Shown piece by piece: positions 18,383-26,098 of a DNA stretch of 35,346 bases. Source of the DNA: Collinsella sp. (GTDB lineage: Bacteria; Actinomycetota; Coriobacteriia; Coriobacteriales; Coriobacteriaceae). Both the position numbers and the translations under genes were made by a program. The stretch spans positions 1 to 35,346 of the forward strand of contig JAGZQO010000034.1 in the NCBI GenBank assembly GCA_018382125.1, in the 5' to 3' direction. Positions within the stretch are counted from its first letter, which is position 1. Every line of letters begins with the position of its first letter. The notes beneath the pieces are model-generated. The model had not been told where the DNA came from and searched no databases. It worked only from the letters and a program-made list of their open reading frames with translations.

Positions 18383-19633
18383 TTACTGGCGCTGTTTGGG
18401 CTCGGTGACGATGGCTCGGATGATGCGGGGGCGATCGGTGAGGTCGCGGACGATGCGCACGTCCGAGAGACCCGCCTGGCGGCAGAGCTCGGCGGCGGCG
18501 TCGAGGGCACCCTCGTAGAGCTCGCAGGCAAACAGGCCGCCGGCGCGCAGCATGTAAGGCGCCGCATTGAGCAGGCGGCGGAAGATATCGAGGCCGTCGG
18601 CGCCGCCCTCAAGCGCCAGGTCGGGCTCGAAGTCCTTGACCTCGTGCGGCAGTGAGCGCATGACGTCGGTCGGAATGTAGGGCGGATTGGAGACAAGCAC
18701 ATCAAAGGTGCCCCACTCTTCGCGGGGAATGGAACTCACCAGGTTGGTGAGGCTAAAGGCGACCTCATCGGATGTGAGACCGAGCGCGTCGCGGTTTTTG
18801 GTGGCCAGATCGATAGCGCGCGGCTCGATATCGGTGGCGGTGCAGGTAACGTGGCCGCGGCGCTCCCAGGCAAGGGAGAGCGAGATGCAGCCCGTGCCGC
18901 AGCCGACCTCGAGAACGCGGGCGATGCGGGGCTCGGCTGGGGCAGGCGAAGCGGCATCCTGAGCTGAAGCCGTCTCCTGGTCGGCACCCTCGATGGCGAT
19001 GCCGTATTCGTCGAGCTCGGACTCGGCGGCTTCCGCGACTTCGGCTTCTGCTGCCTGCGCGGCGGCTTCCTCGGCCTCGCGGTCGGCCAGCTCCTCGGCA
19101 TAGGCACGGCTGCCGAGCACGTCGCTACCCAGCGCAGCCTCATCGGCGGCCGTCAGGTTGGCGGCACGGCGCTCGGCGGTCGCGCGTTCGTCTGCCAGCG
19201 CGGCCTCAGCCTTGCGAGCCTGCTCGACCTCATCGTTCCAAGGCAGCTCAACACGCTGACGGGCAGCAGCCTCGGGGCTCAGCACCTCGGCATCCAGATA
19301 ATTGAGGACTTCCTCGACGAGCATCTCGGTCTCGGGACGCGGAATGAGCACGCCGGGGGCGCACGTGACGTCGATCATGCGAAACTGCGTGCTGCCGGTG
19401 ATGTACTGCAGCGGTTCACCTTTAGCGCGACGAACAACGGCCGCGTGCATGGTCTCGAGCTGAGCCGCGTTAAGCGTCTCGTCCATGCGCATATATAAGT
19501 CGATGCGTGCCAAACCCGTGGCAGCGCAGAGCAGCCACTCGGCAGAAAGACGGGGGTGCTCCTCGCCGCGCTCGGCCAGGTACTCCTTGGTCCACTCGAG
19601 ACAACGCTTGATGGTCCAGATCTCGTTTGCCAT
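18383..19633 (-). CDS. prmC: release factor glutamine N5-methyltransferase with a large Ala/Glu-rich insertion
   Basis: Methylates the Gln of the GGQ motif in RF1 and RF2. The N-terminal helical domain (to ~110) includes the LQYITGSTQFRMIDVTCAPGVLIPRPETE block; the SAM domain has LEVGCGTGCISLSL (241-254) and the catalytic NPPY (316-319). The chain is 416 aa against ~280 for relatives because of an insertion from ~115 to ~236, rich in Ala, Glu, Arg and Gln, likely a long helix or coiled coil. The ATG at 19633 has GGGGAGGA upstream. It lies downstream of its substrate gene prfA, but 495 bases of repeats separate them. Stop is TAA. Confidence 0.92.
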   Translation of the reverse strand: MANEIWTIKRCLEWTKEYLAERGEEHPRLSAEWLLCAATGLARIDLYMRMDETLNAAQLETMHAAVVRRAKGEPLQYITGSTQFRMIDVTCAPGVLIPRPETEMLVEEVLNYLDAEVLSPEAAARQRVELPWNDEVEQARKAEAALADERATAERRAANLTAADEAALGSDVLGSRAYAEELADREAEEAAAQAAEAEVAEAAESELDEYGIAIEGADQETASAQDAASPAPAEPRIARVLEVGCGTGCISLSLAWERRGHVTCTATDIEPRAIDLATKNRDALGLTSDEVAFSLTNLVSSIPREEWGTFDVLVSNPPYIPTDVMRSLPHEVKDFEPDLALEGGADGLDIFRRLLNAAPYMLRAGGLFACELYEGALDAAAELCRQAGLSDVRIVRDLTDRPRIIRAIVTEPKQRQ

Positions 19634-19799
19634 GGGGTCCTCCCCTCTTAAGCGCCGGGCGGCGCACGAATGTCGGAGCAGATTGTACGCGAGGGCGGCA
19701 CGCGGCAAGGGACGATTGGAAGCGATTATCGAGAATCAGCCCAGAATTTTGCTTGGAGCCTGCCTAGAGTGTTCATTCATCGACGTCTAAATCTGCATC

Positions 19800-19914
19800 C
19801 GTCAAGCTTTTGGCAAGGTTGCCCCTAACCTGACCAATATCTAACCAAGAACTTGCCAAATCACTTGACGCGCGACGCGTCAAAAATCGCCCCGCGACTT
19901 CTTGGACGATTTTT
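19800..19914. repeat. nested and overlapping inverted repeats
   Basis: Outer arms CGTCAAG..TTTGGCAAG (19800-19817) and CTTGCCAAA..CTTGACG (19852-19870) match with a small gap difference. The right arm runs into a second hairpin, TTGACGCG-CGA-CGCGTCAA (19865-19883), which abuts AAAAATCG...CGATTTTT (19882-19914). The last is a plausible bidirectional terminator. The three stems are mutually exclusive in part. Confidence 0.6.
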
Positions 19915-20023
19915 CAGGCAATATTTCCAATAGCAGATGCACACCGTTAATTGCTTTAAGCAGGTAGACAGTTTAACGGCCATCAAAGCCGATCGAACAA
20001 CATCTCAAAGCAATGTGCCCACC

Positions 20024-20055
20024 CTAGTCATTTAAGAACGTCCCCAATGACTACC
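20024..20055. repeat. R2 repeat, copy 1 (AGTCATT / GTCCCC / AATGACT)
   Basis: A 32-base unit with imperfect palindromic ends AGTCATT and AATGACT around AAGAACGTCCCC. It differs from copy 2 (20125-20156) at one base. Confidence 0.8.
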
Positions 20056-20095
20056 GCATCCGGAGCAAGGCAACGCCGCGGGCAGAGGACGAACA

Positions 20096-20123
20096 GCGAG
20101 CGCCGCCCAGGGCGAACAAGTTG
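20096..20123. repeat. R1 repeat fragment (copy D)
   Basis: GCGAGCGCCGCCCAGGGCG followed by AACAAGTTG matches the left arm of R1 copies A and B, then breaks off one base before an R2 copy. The other half is missing. Confidence 0.6.
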
Positions 20124-20124
20124 A

Positions 20125-20156
20125 CTAGTCATTTAAGTACGTCCCCAATGACTACC
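20125..20156. repeat. R2 repeat, copy 2, containing the stop codon of prfA
   Basis: Same 32-base unit as 20024-20055 with A to T at one position. The prfA frame stops at TGA (20131..20129) inside it. Confidence 0.8.
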
Positions 20157-21226
20157 TCTAAGACGCCGCAGGTTGAGCATAAATCAGCGAAAACGCCCCT
20201 AAGCGAGCAAGGTGACGTGAAAGAGGAGGGAAGCGTACTTCGGTACGCGACCGACGATTGAACGTCAGATTGCCGCTTAGGGACGCGGTCCTGGGGCTGG
20301 TTGTAAGTACGGATCTTCTCGGAACGGTTGCCGTGGCCAATCTGGCTCTGGCGCTCGGCACCGAGCTCGGCCTGCTGCTTCTCGAGTTCCATCTCGTACA
20401 GACGGGCGCGCAGCATCTGCATGCAGACCTCGCGGTTCTGGATCTGGGAACGCTGCTCCTGCGACTGCACCACGGTGTTGGTGGGCAGGTGGGTGATGCG
20501 CACGGCGGAGTAGGTGGTGTTAACGCACTGACCGCCAGGGCCGGAGGCGCAGTAGGTGTCGATGCGCAGGTCGGACTGGTTGATCTGGACGTCGATCTCC
20601 TCGGCCTCGGGAAGTACGGCGACGGTAGCCGTGGAGGTCTGAATGCGGCCCTGGGACTCAGTCTTGGGAACGCGCTGGACGCGGTGCACGCCGGACTCGA
20701 ACTTCATGACGGAGTAGACGCGGTCGCCCTCGACCTTGAACTCGATGGACTTGAAGCCGCCGGCCTCGCTGGGGCTGGAATCGAGCACGGTAGTCTTCCA
20801 GCCGCGCGACTCGCAAAAGCGCTGGTACATCTTGTACAGATCGCCGGCGAAGATGGCCGCCTCGTCGCCACCGGCGGCGGAGCGGATCTCGACGATGGTG
20901 TTCTTGTCGTCGTTGGGGTCGCTCGGGATGAGCATGTACTTGATGTCTTCCTCGAGCTGGGGAAGCTTGGCCTCGTTTTCGGAGATGTCCATCTGGAGCA
21001 TCTCCTTCTCATCGGCATCGGTGGTATCGTGCAGCATTTCCTTGGCAGCCTCGATGTCATCGAGCGCGCCGATGTACTCGCGCGAGGCGGCAATGAGGTC
21101 GGACTGGTGCGCGTACTCCTTGTTGAGACGCGTGAAGTCCTTGATATCGGAGGCGACGGCCGGGTCGGAAAGCTTCTTCTCGAGCTCCTCGTAGGCCTTG
21201 ATGATCTTTTCGAGCTTGTCGCGCAT
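20129..21226 (-). CDS. prfA: peptide chain release factor 1 with C-terminus replaced by repeat sequence
   Basis: RF1 ends translation at UAA and UAG. Residues 1-315 are normal: helical domain 1, the stop-codon tripeptide PKT in RVPKTESQGRIQTS, GGQ in ASGPGGQCVNTTYSAVRITH, and RSEKIRTYNQPQDRV. Relatives continue TDHRI and about 40 more residues. Here V315 is followed by about 50 unrelated residues (PKRQSDVQSSVAYRS...) encoded by repeat R1-C and then R2. The ATG at 21226 has AAAGGAG 6 bases upstream. The lost segment is part of the fold around the codon-reading domains, so activity is in doubt. Total length, 365 aa, happens to look normal. An assembly join is the main alternative. Stop is TGA, the only one among the 34 genes tallied. 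Confidence 0.9.
   Translation of the reverse strand: MRDKLEKIIKAYEELEKKLSDPAVASDIKDFTRLNKEYAHQSDLIAASREYIGALDDIEAAKEMLHDTTDADEKEMLQMDISENEAKLPQLEEDIKYMLIPSDPNDDKNTIVEIRSAAGGDEAAIFAGDLYKMYQRFCESRGWKTTVLDSSPSEAGGFKSIEFKVEGDRVYSVMKFESGVHRVQRVPKTESQGRIQTSTATVAVLPEAEEIDVQINQSDLRIDTYCASGPGGQCVNTTYSAVRITHLPTNTVVQSQEQRSQIQNREVCMQMLRARLYEMELEKQQAELGAERQSQIGHGNRSEKIRTYNQPQDRVPKRQSDVQSSVAYRSTLPSSFTSPCSLRGVFADLCSTCGVLEVVIGDVLK
20164..20282. repeat. R1 repeat, copy C, fused into the 3' end of prfA
   Basis: Outer arms are CCCTAAGCG (20197-20205) and CGCTTAGGG (20274-20282); middle stems GCAA/TTGC and TGACGT/ACGTCA; tip GCGTAC-TTCG-GTACGC (20233-20248). Like copy A it begins GCCGCAGGTTGAGC and has TCAGCGA, GCGAGCAAG and TGAAA-AGG in the same order, but with different stem sequences that still pair. 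Confidence 0.75.
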
Positions 21227-21420
21227 GACGGACTCCTTTATATGCGTGAAGGCGAAAATCGGCAGAATTGATGGGGCGCGGGGCGCCGCTGCGGGGGTAA
21301 GTCCAGCTAGAGCATGTCGATCTTCAGATACATGCGCATCCCTTCGCGTATGGGGTACATAGTTGCGGTCTAACCCATATATGATAGCGTGCGCAGGCAA
21401 ACCTGCATATAACCCGCACG
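21227..21420 (-). other. prfA leader region
   Basis: 194 bases between the M20 gene's palindrome and prfA. It contains a candidate 17-codon ORF (MYPIREGMRMYLKIDML) ending TAG and AT-rich CTATCATATATGG, which may be a -10 region. No tRNA or known riboswitch is seen. Confidence 0.3.
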
Positions 21421-21455
21421 GAATCCGACAAAGGGACAGTCCCTTTGTCGGATTC
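21421..21455. repeat. R3 palindrome, copy 1 (GACAAAGGGAC)
   Basis: A perfect palindrome with 17-bp arms, GAATCCGACAAAGGGAC and its complement, around one central base. It overlaps the last base of the M20 peptidase stop codon. A variant copy is at 28111-28145. Confidence 0.85.
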
Positions 21456-22870
21456 TAAAGCGTATGGATCAGGGCGACGAGGAAGCGGACACCCTGGAGG
21501 TAGGCGCGGCGGGTAATGCGCTCGTTGGTGCCGTGGACGCCGCGATCGCACTCGTCATCGTCGACCACAAAGGCCGAGAAGCGAATGCACTCGGAGCAAA
21601 TGCGCTGGTAGTTGGCAGCGTCGGTCGCGCCGATCACGGTCGAGGGGACAATCGCCAACGGCTCGGATGATCCGTTTTCCTCCGTCCCCTTTGGATCACG
21701 GAAATAGCGGGCGGCGATGGAGCGAACCGCCTCGAGTCCCGGTCCGCCGATGCGCGGAGACGGCGAGGGTTCGGAGCTGCCGGGGCCGGGCTCGACCTCG
21801 ACACGGTCGGCGAGCCCCGCCTCGGCAACGGCGACGCGGCAGCGGGCCACGACATCGGCCACGCTCGTGCCCTCGAGCATACGGAAATTGATATTGGCCC
21901 ACATATCCTGCGGCATTACGTTGGCGCCGGTGCTGCCACCCTCGATCTGCGTGGGTGCGCAGGTGGTCGTCACCAGCGGATAGAGCTTCTTGCTGGCGAG
22001 GCAATCGCGGACAATGGCGCCCCCGTTGGCGGCAATTTCATCCGCCGTATAGAGCCCCAGCTCGACGAGCTGGGCGGCAAGCAAATCGGTCACGCGCGTC
22101 GGCCACTCGATATTGCAGATTGCGGTGATGGCACGGCTGAGCACCTCGAGCGACGTGCCGCCGTAGGGGTTAGAAGAATGTCCACCCTCACTCTTCGTCT
22201 TGAGCACGATATCGGCATAGCCCTTCTCCGCGAGGTCGGCGTGCATGAGCCAACCCTCGCCCGCGCTGTACTCGGCATCCGAAACGATGCGGTAGTCGCC
22301 CTCGTCGATCAGGAACTCGAGCTCAACACCGCGCTCCTCGAGCGCGCGGCCGATGGCGCCTGCACCGTACTGCGTTGTCTCCTCGTCCTGGCCAAAGGCC
22401 AGGAGCAGCGTCCGCTCGTGCTGCCAACCGTGCGCCAGCGCATACTCGACAGCCTCGAGAATGCCTGCGACCTGGTCCTTCATGTCGATCGCTCCACGGC
22501 CCCAGATGTAGGTGTCGTCCACGTGCCCGCTAAAGGGGTCGTGCGTCCAGTCGGCCTCGGTACCCGGCACCACGGGAACCACGTCCATGTGGCCCATGAG
22601 CATAATGGGCTTGAGGTCAGGGTCGGAACCGCTAAGCGTCACCAATAGCGAATGGTCGATAAGGTCGACCTCGCCCGCCGCGAACACGCGCGGCCACGCC
22701 TGCTGCATATAGGCGCGCAGGTCGTCGAACGGCTGCCAGTCCACCGCCTCGGCATCCATACTCGAGATGGTCGGAAATGACAGCACGCGGCCCAAGCGCT
22801 CGCACGCGCCAGTTTCGTCCAAATCGGCAAAATCGTCCTCATGCACAAAGAAGCGCCAAACCTCGGCCAT
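21455..22870 (-). CDS. M20-family metallopeptidase (carboxypeptidase S-like)
   Basis: A di-zinc peptidase of 471 aa. Metal and catalytic motifs are GHMDVVP (His94, Asp96), WGRGAIDMK (Asp129) and FGQDEETTQYGA (Glu163/164); the lid domain has EGGHSSNPYGGTS. The organisation is closest to the CPS1/PM20D1-like branch (cytoplasmic or secreted carboxypeptidase or N-acyl-amino-acid hydrolase); no signal peptide is seen. The ATG at 22870 has AAAGGATG upstream. It starts 72 bases after the amino-acid ABC ATPase gene, which suggests joint peptide and amino-acid use. Stop is TAG, inside the end of an R3 palindrome. Confidence 0.87.
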   Translation of the reverse strand: MAEVWRFFVHEDDFADLDETGACERLGRVLSFPTISSMDAEAVDWQPFDDLRAYMQQAWPRVFAAGEVDLIDHSLLVTLSGSDPDLKPIMLMGHMDVVPVVPGTEADWTHDPFSGHVDDTYIWGRGAIDMKDQVAGILEAVEYALAHGWQHERTLLLAFGQDEETTQYGAGAIGRALEERGVELEFLIDEGDYRIVSDAEYSAGEGWLMHADLAEKGYADIVLKTKSEGGHSSNPYGGTSLEVLSRAITAICNIEWPTRVTDLLAAQLVELGLYTADEIAANGGAIVRDCLASKKLYPLVTTTCAPTQIEGGSTGANVMPQDMWANINFRMLEGTSVADVVARCRVAVAEAGLADRVEVEPGPGSSEPSPSPRIGGPGLEAVRSIAARYFRDPKGTEENGSSEPLAIVPSTVIGATDAANYQRICSECIRFSAFVVDDDECDRGVHGTNERITRRAYLQGVRFLVALIHTL

Positions 22871-22942
22871 GACATCCTTTCGATTGTGATGACGAGGGCC
22901 GCCCCACCGGAGCGGCCCTGCCACGCAAACATTTGCGGTTGG

Positions 22943-23728
22943 TTATTTGTCCTCGAGATAACGCGAGAGAAACTCGCGGGTGCGCTGGTGCTTGGGGTTG
23001 CCGAAGAGCTCGGCCGGCGCGGCGTCCTCGAGGACCACGCCCTTGTCCATAAAGACCACGCGATCGGACACGGTGCGGGCAAAGGCCATCTCGTGCGTGA
23101 CGACGACCATGGTCATGCCGTCGGCAGCGAGCTTGCGCATGACCTCGAGCACCTCTCCCACGATCTCGGGGTCGAGCGCGGAGGTCGGCTCGTCGAACAG
23201 CATAATCTGCGGATTCATGCACAGGGCACGAGCGATGGCCACGCGCTGTTTTTGACCACCGGACAGGCGGCCCACGGCGGCGTGCGCGAACTTTTCGAGT
23301 CCCACGCTCGTCAGATGCTCCATCGCAATTTTTTCAGCCTCGGCCTTGCTCATCTTTTTGAGCGTGACGGGCGCAAGCGTGCAGTTGTCGAGCACATCCA
23401 TGTTGTTGAACAGGTTAAAGCCCTGGAACACCATACCGATGTCCTCACGCAGTTTGTTAATGTTGCAGCGCTCGGCCGTGAGATCCTGGCCGTGGAACCA
23501 GATGTGGCCCGCGTCCGGGGTCTCGAGCAGGTTGAGGCAGCGCAGGAAGGTCGACTTGCCCGAGCCCGAGGCGCCGATAATGGTGACGACCTCGCCTGAT
23601 TTAACGGACAGGTCGATGCCCTTGAGCACCTCGAGCGAGCCGAAGCTTTTGCGCAGGCCCTCGACGCGGATGAGCGGCTCATTGGTCTGTGCGGCGGCCG
23701 CAACGCCGGTAGTGGCGGTATCTGCCAT
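22943..23728 (-). CDS. polar amino-acid ABC transporter ATP-binding protein
   Basis: A GlnQ/HisP-type ATPase, 261 aa: Walker A GASGSGKST (52-60), Q-loop VFQGFNLF, signature LSGGQKQR (155-162), Walker B IMLFDE (175-180) and H-loop VVTHEM. The ATG at 23728 with AGGAG upstream gives an N-terminus about 20 residues longer than typical. The upstream permease gene ends at 23751, 22 bases away. Stop is TAA. Confidence 0.92.
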   Translation of the reverse strand: MADTATTGVAAAAQTNEPLIRVEGLRKSFGSLEVLKGIDLSVKSGEVVTIIGASGSGKSTFLRCLNLLETPDAGHIWFHGQDLTAERCNINKLREDIGMVFQGFNLFNNMDVLDNCTLAPVTLKKMSKAEAEKIAMEHLTSVGLEKFAHAAVGRLSGGQKQRVAIARALCMNPQIMLFDEPTSALDPEIVGEVLEVMRKLAADGMTMVVVTHEMAFARTVSDRVVFMDKGVVLEDAAPAELFGNPKHQRTREFLSRYLEDK

Positions 23729-23750
23729 GATGATTCTCCTCGTCTTGAGC

Positions 23751-24899
23751 CTAATTGGAGCTGGGCAACGTGGCCGGAGCCTCGGCACCAAGTTTTTTGC
23801 CAAAGGCTTCGAGCAGGCGGCTCGCCACGAGCGTCAGGATCAGGTAGACCACGAGCGCCACGCAGTAGACCTCCATCTGGCGGTAGTACACGCCGGCGAC
23901 GGTGGTGGTGGCGTACATGAGGTCGAACACGCCGATGACCGAGAGCACCGACGAGTCCTTGATGTTGATGATGAGCTCGTTGGTGAGCGCCGGAATCGCG
24001 TTTTTAATGCCCTGGGGGAACACGACTTTGCGCATGGCTTGCCACTGCGAAAGACCCAGCGAGCGCGCTGCCTCGGCCTGGCCGGGGTCGATGGACTCGA
24101 TGCCGCCGCGCAGGACCTCCATCATGTAGGCGGTGGAGTTGAGCGAGATGGTGACGAGGCCGGCGGTGAAGGTACTCCAGATCTGGTTGGCCTGGGCGGT
24201 CTCGAAGCCCATGCCGCGCAAAACGGTGAAACCCGCGTAATAGATGAGCAGACCCTGGACCATCATGGGCGTGCCGCGCACGATGGTGGAGTAGATGGTC
24301 GCAAAGCCGCGGCCAATGCTCTTAAAGAAGCGCACCAGGTCGTTGTCCACGCGATCGAAGGTCTGAATACGCAGGAACACAAAGAGCAACGCCAGGAAGA
24401 ATGCGATGACGGTGCCGAAGGTGGCAAGCGCGATGGTGATCTCGATACCGCGGATAAAGAAGTCCCCGCTCTTGTAGGTCATGTAGACCAGGCTCGACAA
24501 AAAGTCGCTGGGGTTGGAGTCCGAGACGATGCTCACCTGTACCAGGTCGATAAACGACATGACGCAGCGGTCCACGAAAAAGATCGCCGCGATGGCAACC
24601 ACGACATAGCTGCCCAAGCGTGCGCCACGACGGAAGCGCTCGGATGCGAACGGCGACGTTTCGCGATAGTCATTCCAGTGCATGAGTTTGGTGACGAGCG
24701 CCGCCGTCGACACGACGAGCCAGGCCCAAAGGATTGCCCAAAGGCAATCCTGGAAGATACCGGTGGGCGCCAAGAAGCTCAGCGGCGTGGGGTTGCGCTG
24801 GCTAAACGCCAGGCCAAGCGCCGCGATGACACTCGTGCCCAGGTACACATAACGGTGGTCGGCCTTGATAAAGGAGGCCAGACGATTGATGGTTTTCAT
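23751..24899 (-). CDS. polar amino-acid ABC transporter permease with N-terminal membrane extension
   Basis: A HisM/GlnP-type permease, 382 aa. The inner-membrane core (~155-370) includes the cytoplasmic EAA loop QAEAARSLGLSQWQAMRKVVFP that contacts the ATPase. About 150 residues precede it with three extra hydrophobic segments, absent from compact GlnP proteins of ~220 aa. It lies 9 bases after the binding-protein gene. Stop is TAG. Confidence 0.9.
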   Translation of the reverse strand: MKTINRLASFIKADHRYVYLGTSVIAALGLAFSQRNPTPLSFLAPTGIFQDCLWAILWAWLVVSTAALVTKLMHWNDYRETSPFASERFRRGARLGSYVVVAIAAIFFVDRCVMSFIDLVQVSIVSDSNPSDFLSSLVYMTYKSGDFFIRGIEITIALATFGTVIAFFLALLFVFLRIQTFDRVDNDLVRFFKSIGRGFATIYSTIVRGTPMMVQGLLIYYAGFTVLRGMGFETAQANQIWSTFTAGLVTISLNSTAYMMEVLRGGIESIDPGQAEAARSLGLSQWQAMRKVVFPQGIKNAIPALTNELIINIKDSSVLSVIGVFDLMYATTTVAGVYYRQMEVYCVALVVYLILTLVASRLLEAFGKKLGAEAPATLPSSN

Positions 24900-24908
24900 G
24901 CTGCCTCC

Positions 24909-25835
24909 CTATGCCGGCTGGCGGTCGAGGCACGCGTCCCACATTTGGTCGCGTTCCTCTTGGCTAATGCCCTTGAGTGTCTTGTCGATGAGTTTAAGCA
25001 GTTTGTCCGAGCCTTTGCGACAGCCGACGTTTGCCGCGACCTCCTGCTTAAAGCCCTCGCCCTCGGCAAAATGAATAGGGACGATACCCGGGTTTTGGGC
25101 CATATAGCCCTTCTCGTTCTCGGTGTTGTAAGTCACGGCGTCGCACGTGCCCTGCAGCAGATTCGAGAACACCGTGGGGACGGAGTCGACCGGGTTCTTG
25201 TGCACAACGCCCGGAATCTCGTCGATGACGGTGTCGAGCATGGTGTCCTTTTGGCCGAGTACCGTGGCACCGCTAAAGTCGCTGAGTTTGGTGGCGTTTT
25301 GGTAGGGGGAACCCTCTTTTACGAACAGGCCAAAGTAGCCAATAAAGTACGGGTCGGAGAAGCCGACCGACTCCTCGCGCTCGGGCGTGGCGCTCATGCC
25401 GGCGATGATGAGGTCGATCTGGCCGTTGTTGAGCGAATCGATAAGGCCCGAGAAGCTCTGCTTGACGGCAACGGGCTCGCCACCGAGGGCCTTGCAGACG
25501 ATCTTGGCGATCTGCACGTCGTAGCCATCGGCATAGGCGCCCTGCACGTTGTCGATGGGGATAGTGTACTCACTGGCTTCGGAAACCTGCCAGTTGTACG
25601 GGGCGTAGGCCGCCTCCATGCCAATGCGGATCTTGTCCTTGCCGATCACGGAATCGGACAGGTCGTCGCGACCGCCGCCCGTCGTGGGCTGAACCACCTT
25701 GAGCGTGGACGGACGCTGACAGCCGGCGAGCGCGCCGGCGACGACGGAAGCGCTCGCAGCGAGAGCGCTACCCAAGAAGATGCGACGGCTGCACACCGGC
25801 TGTGGATGCGCGTCGCGCTGATGGGGAGAATGCAT
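24909..25835 (-). CDS. amino-acid ABC transporter substrate-binding lipoprotein
   Basis: A family 3 solute-binding protein, 308 aa. The N-terminus has SRRIFLGSALAASASVVAG, a Tat-like double Arg, and the lipobox LAGC. The mature domain starts at IRIGMEAAYAPYNW and has GYDVQIAKIVCKALGG, LIIAGMSATPEREESVGFSDPYF and a C-terminal helix. The fold and partners point to a polar amino acid; the ligand is not readable. The ATG at 25835 has GGAAGG upstream. Likely first gene of the transporter-peptidase operon. Stop is TAG. Confidence 0.9.
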   Translation of the reverse strand: MHSPHQRDAHPQPVCSRRIFLGSALAASASVVAGALAGCQRPSTLKVVQPTTGGGRDDLSDSVIGKDKIRIGMEAAYAPYNWQVSEASEYTIPIDNVQGAYADGYDVQIAKIVCKALGGEPVAVKQSFSGLIDSLNNGQIDLIIAGMSATPEREESVGFSDPYFIGYFGLFVKEGSPYQNATKLSDFSGATVLGQKDTMLDTVIDEIPGVVHKNPVDSVPTVFSNLLQGTCDAVTYNTENEKGYMAQNPGIVPIHFAEGEGFKQEVAANVGCRKGSDKLLKLIDKTLKGISQEERDQMWDACLDRQPA

Positions 25836-25932
25836 AATCTGCCTTCCCTGTTGAATCGTATGCTGACGACTTAACAGGATATACGCCAGCGACCAGCAGT
25901 GCAGCACAAGCTCGAAAAATAAATAGACACAT

Positions 25933-25950
25933 GGTAGTCATTGGGGACGT
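25933..25950. repeat. R2 repeat half-unit, inverted
   Basis: GGTAGTCATTGGGGACGT is the exact reverse complement of the right 18 bases of R2 copy 2. It lies next to R1 copy B, as the other R2 copies lie next to R1 sequences. Confidence 0.7.
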
Positions 25951-25965
25951 CGATGTTTTGGCAAT

Positions 25966-26070
25966 GCCGGCGAGCGACGTCCAGAGCGAACAAGTGGCAT
26001 GAAAAAGACAAGGCATGACCAGAAGGTCTATGCCTTGCCTTTTGAATGACAAATTATCGCTCTGGACGGC
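25966..26070. repeat. R1 repeat, copy B
   Basis: Between the binding-protein promoter and the 3' end of the epimerase gene. Outer arms GTCCAGAGCGA (25979-25989) and TCGCTCTGGAC (26057-26067); inner arms 26003-26016 and 26030-26043 with one mismatch; tip GACC-AGAA-GGTC. Compared with copy A, both outer-arm substitutions are matched on the other arm, and the tip is inverted. No gene is seen in 25836-26098. Confidence 0.8.
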
Positions 26071-26098
26071 ACGCAGCATCGACCGAGCGGCGGAACCT

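Larger units (their letters stand above)
19634..20128. other. prmC-prfA intergenic region, noncoding and packed with inverted repeats
   Basis: No credible gene in either strand. It holds nested inverted repeats (19800-19914), one full R2 repeat copy (20024-20055), an R1 fragment (20096-20123) and the start of a second R2 copy. I searched it for the missing RF1 C-terminus (a TDHRI-like sequence) and did not find it. prfA and prmC are normally close, so this is a disrupted junction. Confidence 0.7.

Noticed and set aside
20024..20156. Two spaced direct repeats as a CRISPR array
   Set aside because: Only two units, with R1 fragment between them and no cas genes.
20233..20248. GCGTAC-TTCG-GTACGC as a stand-alone small RNA
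   Set aside because: It is the tip of an R1 repeat; nothing shows independent transcription.
23346..25874. 842-codon plus-strand open frame across the ABC transporter genes
   Set aside because: Antisense to three clearly conserved genes; composition is that of a shadow frame.
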